DNA from: Camarhynchus parvulus
Taxonomy: Eukaryota > Chordata > Aves > Passeriformes > Thraupidae
Direction of reading: 5' to 3'
NCBI RefSeq assembly: GCF_901933205.1
Contig: NC_044572.1
Coordinates: 63,274,965-63,338,964, forward strand
DNA length: 64,000 nucleotides
Made by a program: the position numbers and the translations under genes. Below are positions 1 to 48,541 of this stretch, piece after piece. The notes below the pieces were generated by a model. That model had not been told where the DNA came from. It was given only the letters and a program-made list of their open reading frames with translations, and made no database searches. Position 1 is the stretch's first letter. Every line of letters begins with the position of its first letter.

Positions 1-1518
1 AGACTAAACTGTATCCAGCCTGGATGAACAGCTTTTTTTTCCATAGCAGAAAGAGGTAATATGGGATCACTTGTGGCAGGTGTGTGGCAGTAATATAAAG
101 AGGAATAAAAAAGATACATAAGAGGTGATCTTCATTTCTGGCTACGATATTTATGTGATTATTGATCATGTCCCCTCTAGTGTCCATACTTCAGAAAGGA
201 CAATGAAAAAACCAGAGGTGGTTCAACAAGAAAACATAATTTTGTTTACAGAAAATATATATTGAAGTAAGAAACTAGGGAATTTCAAACTTTGTAAACT
301 TTAAAGAACACTCAAGGTGATCTGAGACACCTGACTAGTCTGTTGGTATGTGTACATGGGAAATTAACGGATATTAGCAGATACTGTGATCTGCAGGAAA
401 ACAGCACTGTGAGCTCTGTGAGTGGAGACTAAAATACTTGAAATTGTAAACAGCATCAGACATGCATTTTCTGTGGCTTACACATACCACTGCTAGCCCC
501 TATCTCCTACTCTTCAAAACAGTGCTGACCTTTTGAATTCACAGTGCAATGCAGTGGCTTTCTTTCTTCTCAGCATCACATGCCTGCCATGAGGGCAAAT
601 GGAAGACCTGGTGCCAGGCACAGACAGATTGCAATTGTTTTTTTCCATTCTCAGTCCTCTGCTACAGACATGCCACTTCCACAGGACCCATTCTCATCAG
701 TACTCTTATTACTTAACAGTAAATAGTAGCACATGTCTCTGAAAAATATGTTTTAGAAGTTCCTTTATATTGTGGAGAAAAAACCAAATGAATGACCTCT
801 GTTATGCAGATCAAACAAATTACAGAGTCATTTTTCCTGAATATCTCCATGGGAAATATCCACAACAGCAAGGCTATCCTGGAACATCATCTGGAGCTCC
901 GAAGTCCCAGATTCAAGGCTTCTCCACCTGGACAATTGAAACTGCAAACACTCAAATGCTCGGCCTTCAGTGTAAAGCCCTGGGCTCATGCTTGGTCATA
1001 CTGGATCATCTGGGCCACTCAGGCAAAGAGGTGTAAAAGAGCTCGGTGGGAGGCAGGGTGTTGACCAGAAGTATGCAACTTTCAGATAAAGGAGAGAGTG
1101 CTACCTCCTCCTGCAATGTGTCTAAGTCTCCCAGGCTTCAGTTGCCAGTCACTAAAAATGCTTAGCTCTTGTGTCTTCCGAAGTCCAAATCTTACAACTT
1201 ACTGACTTCATAATTAAATAGACTTTAAGGCTTAAGACTCCTGTGGAAGTCATCTCATGTGGTATCTGGTTAACCTGCATTGATCCCTCTGGCAGCAGAT
1301 GTAGATGGACTCAGCTTGTGCAATCCTGCTGCTCTGAGTGGTTTTTGACTTGTGTGTTAAACCGTGGCTAGCACCATTGAAATTGGAAGAAATAGTCACA
1401 AATCAGGCTCCTGTATGCTGGGGAGAAAACCAAAACCAAAAAAAAACCCAAAAAAACCCAAAAACCAAACAACTCCCCCAGAAAAAAAAAAAAAAAAAAA
1501 AAAAAAAACAAACAACAA

Positions 1519-1556
<38 letters not shown>

Positions 1557-1950
1557 CACACCAAAAAAAAACCCCAAAACCAAACCAACCAAACACAAAA
1601 ACTCCCTGTTGCTTCTCTAAGTGCAGTGAAGTAGGAAATTCCTGAGGCAGCTGCAGGTGGCTGGTGCTCTGATCACTCTCCTATGACCAACCAGCTGCAC
1701 ATTTCTCAACGTCTCTAACGCCAAAACCACACTCTGGCTCTGGGCCGTGCTCTGCAGTGCCATGGGCAGCCCAGCTCGGCCTCAGCAGTACCGGATGCCG
1801 GGCAGGGACGGGGCTGGCTTTGGGCTCGGAGCGGAGCATCCCGGCAAGTGGGATTCCCACGACAGCCCAGCTATATCAAGTGGTATCTTTTTTATCTGAC
1901 TGGAGGGACAGCATTTTGGGCCGTGCTGCAGCAGCCCTAACAGCGTTGGG
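1..1950. other. 5' flank of GMPR, non-genic
   Basis: I see no exon, RNA gene or recognisable transposon here apart from the A-rich tract at 1437-1600. Short open frames exist but show no recognisable family. In human the next gene upstream of GMPR is MYLIP; no MYLIP exon is visible in this flank. Confidence 0.6.
1437..1600. repeat. A-rich / A-C only low-complexity tract
   Basis: About 160 bases are composed almost entirely of A and C, including pure A runs of more than 20 bases around 1482-1508 and 1521-1554. No retrotransposon body was recognised directly upstream, so it may be an expanded simple repeat and not a retrotransposon tail. Length and composition are prone to sequencing error. 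Confidence 0.85.
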
Positions 1951-2315
1951 GAACGCCGCAAACCCCCGCTCGGGGGGGGTGGAAGGTAGAGGGAGGCAGG
2001 CCAAGATGTCCGTTCGGCCCCGCAGCAGCCACCCGGCACGGCCGGGCTCCCGCACCCGGTACCCGCGGCGGCGGGGCCCGCTCGGTCACATGGAGGCGCC
2101 ATTTCCTCTGCCCTTGCTTTGCCCTTAAAGCCGCCGCGGTGCCGCCGGCGCCTCGCCCCGCACGGGGCGGTTGCGGACGGGCGACGCGTCCCCGTCTGCC
2201 CTCACCGCACACTGCCCGGCGGAGAGGCGGGGGTGGCTGCAGCAGGGGACGGGGCAGAGGCTCGGCTAAAAACAGCCCTCGCCTAATAAAGTGATGGGGC
2301 CCGGTGCCCGCGCCC

Positions 2316-2323
2316 TATAAATA
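2316..2323 (+). promoter_or_regulatory. GMPR: TATA box of GMPR
   Basis: TATAAATA stands 141 bases upstream of the GMPR start codon. A TATA box normally sets initiation 25-32 bases downstream, which would put the transcription start near 2346 and give a 5' leader of about 115 bases. A strong TATA box within a CpG island fits a gene with both basal and tissue-regulated expression. At 2266-2275 CTAAAAACAG is one base away from a MEF2 site; its function is only a guess. Confidence 0.7.
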
Positions 2324-2463
2324 CGCTCGGTGCGCGGTCGGCGGGCTTTGGCCGGCGCGGCTCGGCTCGACTCTGCAGGCGGGGCGGTGCAGTCAGCACA
2401 GCAGGGCCGCCACTGCCGCCGCCTCCGCTGCCAGGACAGCCCCGGCCCCCGCACCCCAGCGAG

Positions 2464-39446
<36,983 letters not shown>

Positions 39447-40625
39447 CCTAGGCCTGGGGGGCTGGAGAGAGGGCTGGGGAAGAAGAGCAGGAAGGGCTGC
39501 TCTTTTCCTTTGCTTTCTCCTCCATGTTGTGTTAGTGGCAAACTTCCCTCTCTCTCTCTCAGAACGGCAGTGTCATAGCCATTGGCTATGGCTGGGATTT
39601 GGAAGGGGAAGGTCATGCTATTAACACAATGCCATTGATTCAAAATGCAATTGCCTCATCTTTTATCGTTGTGCCTATTTTATTTTTTATTCTTTTCTTC
39701 ACCTGTTTTTTTTCCCCCTCTGATAAATAGCTGCTGAAACCTCAGATAACAAGGAATTGGCTTGTGCAGACATGGCTGTTAACGCCTGCACACATTCACA
39801 CATTCCCTTTTCTAAGACTGACCTGTCAGCTACCACCACTTTCTGGCAGTGCACCTTTCAGAAATTGCAGGCTAGGAAAGAAAAAGATGCAAGGAATTGC
39901 ATGGAGGAAAAAAACCTCAAATTCTCTTCATCTTTTTTTCTGGCTAAAGAACGGATGATATGGGCACAGCTGCCAGAGGTAGATGGTAGATGAGGCCTGG
40001 CTGTTGGTGACATGTGATGCTAAAAACACCAGATCTCTGTCACTTTCAGTTCACAGGGCTGATGTCGCTGTTCTTTGTTAAACCTCCCTATTCAATGGAC
40101 TTGCCCCTTCAGAGAAGCAGGCACTGAATGTAGCAAAACCGTGCTGGCCCCCCTGCCCCCATCTGAGGAGATCATTCAGGTGACTTTCAGAGCTTGCCTG
40201 CTTTATCATAAGTGCAGTTATTGAATTACCTGGGTTCCTGCTTTTACCTGCTCTCTGGAAACAGGTTTTTAAGACATTGAAACTCAGCAACTGTAAGCCT
40301 GACAAGGGAGGACAATTCTTTGTAGCCCTCCCTGTTCCCTTGCCTGCTCACATCCATTTAGCAAAAATGTAGAAACGCTGTGCAGTGCATTGTCTGTGGC
40401 CAGGTGGAGGAGGCCAGAGGGATTAAATTGCCTTCTGGTTATGTGATACCACTCCTTTGCAGTCCTTGACATCATGTAAAGCAAGAGAGAGCTTTTGGCA
40501 GAGCAGCCTGGTTGATTGCAAGACACTGTCAGGCTGAGATGGAGTTAAAGCATTTGCTCTAAAGGCAGTAGTGAATGTTTGAGACTCTGGGTAACACCTC
40601 AATAAAGTGTAATGGCCTGATAATT
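39447..40625 (+). other. GMPR: GMPR 3'UTR
   Basis: Non-coding sequence from the stop codon to just past the first canonical AATAAA. A weaker ATTAAA at 40422-40427 could also be used. No miRNA or RNA element was identified here. Confidence 0.65.
40601..40606 (+). terminator. GMPR: Probable GMPR poly(A) signal
   Basis: The first canonical AATAAA after the stop codon, 1.15 kb downstream, followed by GTGTAATGG. Cleavage would fall near 40620-40630. Not confirmed; a further AATAAA on this strand is at 44078-44083. Confidence 0.6.
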
Positions 40626-43600
40626 AATTGATAAATCACAATGAAAATTTCTTTGGAAATACACATTGCATCCACATGAATACCACAGTAGCTCAGTATG
40701 ATAAATGATGTAAAAGTGAGCACCAGTGAATTAATAATGCTTGGCCACTTACTTTAAACTGCTGCTGAGATCATAATGCAGCTGATGTTACTTCAGTACT
40801 TCAGAGTCTTACTTACCCCTCCTGTAGACATCTGTGGAAAGAGGCAGGCTTCCTTTGAAAAGCAAAAAAGTGATCTGTAGGAAAAGGAATAGCAAAGAGA
40901 AACTCTAGAATTAAATTCACACGCTGGACCACTCAAAAAGCCAATCACAAGGACTGGTACAGTTAACCATGCTGAGAAGCAAATCCAGGCCACAAGCTGA
41001 TCCCTGGTGATTTTTCAGTGTGTTGTACACATTAGAAAAAGCAGAGGGTATCTTCTAAATTGCCTGGTATTTTAAATGTCTTCATTTAATATGTAGGATG
41101 TACTTCTTAATTGTGGGATGACCTCTTCCTCTGCTTTGGAAGAGAACGAGGGCCAATGTGAGCACAGGTTATGCTTGTGCTGGCTGCAAGGACCATTTGT
41201 CTTGCCCACATATCATAAAGGAATGTGAATGCAGAAGAGATGCAGGCCCTGTGAATCCAGGCCCTGATCTCTGTTCCCTCCAGCCTGGAAGCATCATGTT
41301 AAGAGAATGCCAGGCTTCTCCACCACAGAAAGGCACCATGGGCCACGTACTGCTCTCAGCTGCACTAGGCCCAGAGCAGGGCAGTGTGACCTCTCTGCAT
41401 CAGCTGTGGGACAGCACTGTTCTCTATTTATGTGAGGTAGAGGGGAAGCAAATGGACACCTCTGTCAGGAGTAGGGTTGGACCACCACGGCCCAGGCCTG
41501 ACCACAGGTGTGTCTCCACACTGGTGCCTTCACATGTGGGAAGTGCAGCACTCTGCTGGTCTCATGCCCACTCTCACTAACGCTTTTCTACTTTTTTTAG
41601 CTACATTTCTAAGTGGAATTTAAGAAATACATATGCATATAAGAAAATATATATATTTGTAAACATATTTTTAAAAGATCATGCGCACACCAAACCAAGC
41701 AGCTTCATGATGGCCTCAGAACAGTTTCTTTTCCAAAGGGCAGGTGCTGGGGGCAAGGGAGGCTGCCTCTCAACCAGTGTGGCAAATGGGGCCACTCTTC
41801 CACCTCCTTTCCTTCTCCTCCTGCGCATAACTCTGATCAGTGACTAATAGGAGAGGGACAAGCTATTCTTAAGCTGTCCCCAGAATTCTTCAGTCTGTGA
41901 ATGACATTGATGTCATGAATGGTGATTGATAAAGTTTTGATGTTAGGTATTTGGTTTTCTGAATAGCAGGTCTTACCACTGTTTTGATAAGCAACACGTT
42001 TTCTTTCATTTTCTCCTCTCCAAAAGTGAGCAGGAGAGAGAAATGAGATGCAGAAAGGCTGAACTAGTGGCATGTCTGCATCTCACCCAGTTATATGTGA
42101 ATTTTGTTCAGGAATAACCCTTAGCTATGTCAGTGCTTACCACTGACACTGTGTATGTGCAGCTCTGAGACAGGCTGGAAAATACAAAAAACAAACAAAA
42201 AAAAAAGGCACTGGAGTCCCCTTTAACACCCATTCCTGTGCTGCAGCTGTTGCCCTGATCTTCACTTAGCTCCAGGTCCTGTACCCTGCTCAAGCCTGCT
42301 GCCACTCCCACAAGGAACTGAGGCAGAGGGAGCCAGGAACACACTTTGTCTGGCAGGATGGTCCAAGACCACAACCACTGACAAATGCCATGTGCCATTT
42401 GTAGATCTACCTCACCTGCACATCTAACTGGGTTTTTTGTTACTTGGTGTCCTTTTGTGGGAAATGAAATTTTTAAAGTGCTTAATAATGCTTAATGTTG
42501 AGTCATTCTGCATAACCAGATCTTCTTTAATCCTACACTCCAACCCCATCCTGTCCAGAGGAATGCTGTGAGTGTGACAGTCTGTACTGTAGGCCAGGGC
42601 CATGCCTGCTTCCCCCAGCCAGGCAATTGTTGAGCTCCCAAGAGCAATGTTGAGGTTCCCACTGGATCCACAGGGGTGCAGTTTAACATACAAGTGGGGA
42701 TGCTGAAAAGAGCAACATTTTGTCATTATGCAATCCCTGCTGAGCATGTCTGCCTGTGGCTTCTTGAAACATAAGGACACAGCTCTAACACCCCTGGCAC
42801 TCCCAGTGCTGCTCTGGGGTTGCCTTGCTGCAGCACATTTTGCAGGGTGGGCTCCTGCCCACAGAGCCTGGTTACCAGAACTCTCCTTGGGAGGGAAGGG
42901 CTCGGCATAGGAGTGGCCTTGCTCACTCCCCAGTGAGCAGTTGCTAAAGGGGTGGGCTTGAGCCAGCATCCTGATAGATGCAAAACAAGCCACAGAGGTC
43001 TCCATTCTCTGGGAGAATCACATTCCCATCTGCTCATTGGAACAGCCAGTCCCCACTGGCCATGGGACAGGGGCTTTGGCTGTGCTTTGGTGTCGCTTTC
43101 TTCTCCCTTAGGGCATGGTGGGGTTGAATGTAGGATGGGGATGCCCTGTAAATATGGAGAGTTATAAGGCAGGATCAGAAAGAGCCTCTATTTGCCTTTG
43201 GGAGAGCTTTTCCCATATAAAATGTGCCTGTCTCAGCTACTCAATAGCAGGGGTAGAAAGGATGGGGATAAGGAAGAAACATGGCAGCTGTTGGCCAAGC
43301 CCCACTGTGTTGGGACAGGTGCTTTCAGTCAAGGACATGATGAGAGTTTGAAGCTTTTCTGAACCAAGCACTCCCTACTTTATACCTGTTGAACTCCACT
43401 CTTGTGACAGACTTGTTGCTGCAGCTTTCTGCCGCTGTATGTACAGAGTCTATCTATCACCATTTCACATCCCCACTGGGGGATGGTGCTGTTTAGTTGC
43501 TAATACCAGTTTTACACCAAAAATTCTCTGTTGGAGCCAAGAGGGCTTTTGAAGCCAGTGCCAGATTTGGCCTTGTGTAGGAGAGAAGTGGAGGGGAAAA

Positions 43601-44295
43601 TGCCAGGGCTCAAGAACAGGGGTTTTCCCTCTGCAGCAGCCAATGCCAGCAGGTGGGAGAGGGCCAGTCCTTTCCTGCAGGCTGGGAGGTGCCAGGGGCA
43701 GCGGGGTTGAAGCATGTCTTGAGTAGATGCTGGCACAGCTCTGCACTCAGGACAGACCACCCCCTGCAGCTTTAGCTTCATTGGTGGTCACCTAGATGCT
43801 TAAGCGAGCCCTCCCCAACATTTTTTGACCCAGTGTTTGCTGGCTAAAGTTTTCATACATAAATCAGTTTGGAGTCCAGGACTCCCTGGCGTTGCCCGTG
43901 ATAACTGTGAAGCGCTTCTGTGTCATTGGCCAAAAAACTGCTGGACTTTCAGTGTTTTGCTGCCCTGCTCAGCCCTGCTCAGATGGTGATGAGATGCTGC
44001 TCCCCTTCCCTCTGCTGTGGCATCCCCCCATGTGTGCTGCCCAATCATCCCAACTGCTCCCAAGTTTTTGTTATGCAATAAAGAGCTTCACCCTGACAGG
44101 CTGCAGAGCGTTTTATGGTCACAGGTGGGAGGAGGGTACAGGCCACCTTTGGGAATCGTCACAAATAAAAGCCAATGCTCTCAAATGCATTGTCAGGGCA
44201 GGGCTGGGGGAGGACTGGGCAGGGAATTAAATTGGCCAAATTAGGTCCCTAGGAAAGCTCTCTCCCCTTCAGTCATAAAAGACAAAAACACACAT
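40626..44295. other. Intergenic region between convergent GMPR and ATXN1
   Basis: No recognised gene or transposon. The longest open frame is on minus, 42424-43005 (193 codons), with no family similarity that I know. An AT-rich patch lies at 41625-41680. Confidence 0.7.
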
Positions 44296-44314
44296 TTGCA
44301 ATTGGCACTGTTAT

Positions 44315-44320
44315 TTTATT
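44315..44320 (-). terminator. ATXN1: ATXN1 poly(A) signal
   Basis: The + strand shows TTTATT, so the minus strand reads AATAAA. About 20-35 bases further on, the minus strand becomes TGTGTGTTTTTGTC, a good GU/U-rich downstream element. Expected cleavage is near 44295-44300. Confidence 0.75.
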
Positions 44321-44580
44321 AGTACGAGTATACTGAAACAATAAACTTGTACTGGTATACAGACAATTTCTTTAAAACAATTTTGTTCAAATTTTGAATC
44401 AAACATTGTTTTATTATAATAATGAAATAATTTCTACCTAGAAAACCTGCAAGCACCATCAAAGAAAGGGACCATAAAATTCAATAAACAGACGCGAGTG
44501 TATCCTACAAATAGACACACCACCATTAGAAAATAGAATATGAATTCTTCCATTTTTTTTAATATTTGTTTTAAAAAAGC

Positions 44581-44588
44581 TAGTGCAA
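44581..44588 (-). promoter_or_regulatory. ATXN1: miR-130/301 seed match (8mer)
   Basis: The minus-strand mRNA reads UUGCACUA, a full 8mer site for miR-130. This miRNA is one of three reported to repress human ATXN1. A 7mer match is also at 50114-50120. Confidence 0.65.
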
Positions 44589-44711
44589 GTACAATATTTT
44601 ACACTGGAATTACAGAGAGTATGCACGCATATGGAAAAAAGTTCTCCTGTCACAATAAAAGCTCTTAACTATGTCTGTATGCACTTAAAATCTTCTCCTC
44701 TTTTCAATAAG

Positions 44712-44718
44712 GTGCAAA
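44712..44718 (-). promoter_or_regulatory. ATXN1: miR-19 seed match (7mer)
   Basis: The mRNA strand reads UUUGCAC, a 7mer-m8 match; the following base is C, so it is not an 8mer. It is the weakest of the three miR-19 sites in this UTR. Confidence 0.5.
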
Positions 44719-46709
44719 ACGTTATTCCCTCCCTATTTTCTCCTTTGTACTGGCCATGTCAGCTCAATTTCTCCCCAACACAAAGCTGCGATATCCCTTT
44801 TACTGGGCCTACACTAGGAACTACACTGGAAGTGTGATTTGCAACAACCCTCATTAGTAATACTAGACAATTAAAAAAAAAATTACTTTAAAAACTACTG
44901 ATGTCAAATGGCTGGACCTGACCCCGGCTCGGCCAAGTGCCGCTGCCAGCTGCTGCCGGGAGCGGTGACATAGCTAGTACAAAATGGATTTCAGTAGCTC
45001 ACCCAAACTGAAAAAGGTTGGGAAATTCCCCCACCCCCACTTTTGTAACACTGCGAAAAGAACAGTGTTCAACAAGTTAATACATTATTAAAAAAAAAAA
45101 AAAGGAGCAAATACATACATTAGTGAGTTTCAACATTAGCTGACTGTTGTGAAGAGTTGCATCTATGCCTTACCAGATTAGTAACTTCGCGAAAGCGCCT
45201 GGCTGTCTGAGCCACCTGCGGCCACCCCCGGCCTGATTTTGCCCTCAGCTGCCCAGATCCAAACCCGGTGGACTGGAACAAGAATTCTGCAGAGCTTGTT
45301 CAACGGGAGAGTACCTGGGCCCTGGACTTTTAAAGCAAATGCCAGGGTGGAATCCCCTCACCAGCAGGTGTGAAGGGGCAGACCCGCACTGCAGGCAGAG
45401 CCAGTGGTCCCACCCTGGCTCCACCCTGGCTGAGAATCTGGGCCCTGAAGTTTCTGCCCATCACCAGTCTCGTAGCACAGCAAGGACAGCTTCAACAAGT
45501 GACTCCGCTCGCTGCAAACAACACTTCCAATGCACACCTACTGCGTGGTCAAGGGAAAGGGCACAGGAGCTTTAACTGCTCAAAATAGAAACTAACAAAA
45601 AAGAAACAACCTTGGATGAAGCCTCCAAAAAATCCTCAGTGGAAGACTTGCGTCCTTTCAGCTAACAACAAGAAAAAACCTACGGAACCCTTAGAGACGG
45701 TTATTGTATAAATACTACCTGTTGGCTGAATGCACTTCACCGTGACACAACTGGGGCTGGTTTCTGAGCGCCCGGGGGTCACTTGCACAGGGCGAGTGTT
45801 CCCATCCCCTGTGCGTGCAGGAGCCAAAGATTGGGTCACCTCCGGGGAGGGGGATGAGAGCAGCCGGAAACTGCCCTCTCCACCCTGCCACCAGCTCCCA
45901 GCTGCCCAGTTCAATCTTTGGACAGGAAAAGGATCCTCTCTTCAGAAACTGCTTCAGGATCCTCTCCTTTTGGCTTCTGAAAAACATCAGTCTTGCCATT
46001 GGTCAAGACCGTCACTGGAACCGTGTGACTAGCTGCTCCTGGCGCTCTGGCAGCAGCGGTGGGAGAAAGGGGCAGTGACTGGGGCTGGAGGGCCGGGTTG
46101 CCTCAGGTACCATTCTGCTGCTAGTGCTGGGCAAGGATACCTTGTTACAAGCACTTCTAGCTCAGGGTTGTACTCTTTGGATTTCATCTGGACCAGGAAG
46201 TGCTGAAAAAAAGTGGAACAGCATCCCCAGAGAGAGAAAAAAATGGGACCAAAAGGCCTCAGGTGGAAACTACGCAGGTTGTGCTCAGCCGGCAGCAGCT
46301 CTTGACCCGAGGGCTGCCAGCACCAGCAGGGTCCCCACACCTGGGCCAGCCGGGCCGTGCCTGCCCAGGGCACGGCCAAGGCCCCCTCAAAACCAGCCTT
46401 GACCTCTGGGCTGCCAGGGGCTCCCTCAGCGCAGGCGGAAGAGACTTAAAGCCAAAATACAACTGGAGAGGGAGACTCTTGTTTTGCACAGTAGCCACCC
46501 TTCGAAGTGCCCGGTAGCTGCACTCAGGAATTGCTGCTCCAAGGTGTATTTTCAGCACAGGAATTAACAGCGTGACTCCATTCCCCAGAAACGGGACCCA
46601 TGTAATACGAACAGAAAATTAAGCACAGTTGTTCTTTAAGAGCCTTTTAAGTAATAATTCTTCCTGGCCAGAGCCAATACAAATCAGATCATCTAGACAT
46701 GACATTTTC

Positions 46710-46717
46710 TATATACA
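46710..46717 (-). promoter_or_regulatory. ATXN1: Pumilio response element
   Basis: The minus strand reads UGUAUAUA, a canonical UGUANAUA PUM1/PUM2 binding site. PUM1 is known to lower ATXN1 mRNA in mammals through its 3'UTR. This is the only canonical copy I found by eye in this UTR. Confidence 0.65.
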
Positions 46718-47180
46718 AAAAACATGTAACTTTCAGCCTTTCTCTGCTTTTGTATTTAAAAACTTTTTTTTTTTTACAAACAAGGTATGAAACTCACTGT
46801 TCAAACAGAGCCATCTCTTTTTCAAACACTGAATGAATCATTCCAACATTCATTTTTCTTTTGTGCAATTTTTTAAAACATTACCTGTACTCCTCAATGT
46901 GAGTGCTTCAAAAAAAGTTTCTATTTTTAATAAGTTTCTCAAATTAGGTTTACATCAAAAAATATTCCCACAAGGTATAGTGCTACAAGAAAAGATCCTA
47001 TCAGTAAAGGTAACACATCTGAAGCGAGGTCGTCTATGTAAAAGAAATTGAACTCTGGAGTAGAGGTGTGCAACGCGTTTGGAATTTCCCTATGGGCACA
47101 AAGCAAGGCTGTCCTCAGGACAGGGAATCAAGTGGACATGTAGGCATACACATAAAAAAAATGCACACATAATTTCTTTG

Positions 47181-47188
47181 TGTGCAAA
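47181..47188 (-). promoter_or_regulatory. ATXN1: miR-19 seed match (8mer)
   Basis: The mRNA strand reads UUUGCACA, a full 8mer for miR-19. Confidence 0.65.
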
Positions 47189-48469
47189 CAGACACTTCTG
47201 CCTGGGGGTGTGTGTGCACATATGCATATCTGCATCAACAAATTCTCATTTTGCTATGTATTACAGGATTTGGGAGAGTGGGAGGGTTGGAAAAACCAGA
47301 GAAAAGGAAATTACTGCCTCCACTCTGGTGGCATGTTCCCCTTGCTTTTCACATCAACACTGGCCAGAGCTCACAGTGGACTCTGCTACTACCTGTGATG
47401 ATGGGGAGGGAAGAAATGGAAACTCTACAAGTGCATATCTCATTCTGCCATTTGTTAAGTTTCTGGGACAGCAGAAAGTGTTTCAATGGGCCAAATCCCC
47501 TCCACCTGCCCAAGGCTTCTGCCCTGGTCAACCCCGACATTTTCCCAACTGCCCAATTAAGGTCAGGATCCGGCCCTGATTGAACCACGCTTCAATTCCA
47601 CAAAGATTTATACATGTGCTTTACAGCAAGCCCCTGAGCAGCCTTTGCTGGCCAGCCCAGACCTCCCATGGACACACATATAAGTGTTTGCAGAACTGGG
47701 TCCCATAACATGCAGAGCATTGCACCAAGAGCCACTCTGAAACAACACTATTAGTGTTTTAAAAGATTGAGAATTCGCTCTCCTTGACACAGGCTTTTTT
47801 TTTTAAGCAGTTGCAAGAATTAACAGAATTTCACCATTTCCTTTTTACTACTGGCAACACACTTTAAAGTAGTATAAATCTCTGCAGAGAGTGTATTTTT
47901 ATGATAACCAACAGCTACAGTTCATGCTGAGCCTGCTGCTTTTGTATTGCAATCTAAATGAGATCTACGAAGTTTAAACCATGAGATGCAGGAAATCCAA
48001 ACTTGTCTGTAACATTGTACATCCCTACTCCAGAGCAGTAAAAGTGCTGCTTCTGGTCACATCAGTGTACCACACATACACCAGCCCCATCCCTGAGTAA
48101 AAGGTGTGAAAGGTTTCTAAATGTTCCTTGATTTAAGGGAAACAAGAGTAGTGATGTCACTTCCCCACGCTGAGAAAATGACAGGAACGACAGGTCGAAC
48201 AAAGTGACAGGGGGACAAAGGAATTAAAGGAATGAAAAAAGGAACATGTGTCCCTCCCCTCCTCCCGAGGTCTGCATCTTTGAGGGAAAGCAAGTCTAAG
48301 GGCAAGGTACAAAATGGTAAAATAGGTCAACAGCGACTCCAATTCGGGTCTCGACCAGAGGACTCGAGGTAAGTGACATCAAACTCAAATTCCCCATGAT
48401 GTGGCCCAGACAAACTGAAACAATGCCTAAGTTAGACGCTATAAGGAACAGTCACTGTATATATAGAGA

Positions 48470-48472
48470 TAT

Positions 48473-48537
<65 letters not shown>

Positions 48538-48541
48538 CAGA
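48470..48541. repeat. (GATA)n microsatellite in ATXN1 3'UTR
   Basis: A nearly perfect ATAG/GATA tetranucleotide run of about 16 units, preceded by TATATAGAGATATA. In the mRNA it reads as UAUC repeats. Likely to be length-polymorphic. Confidence 0.95.

Noticed and set aside
1338..1645. Lysine-rich or phenylalanine-rich frames around 1338-1645
   Set aside because: They are translations of the A-rich low-complexity tract.
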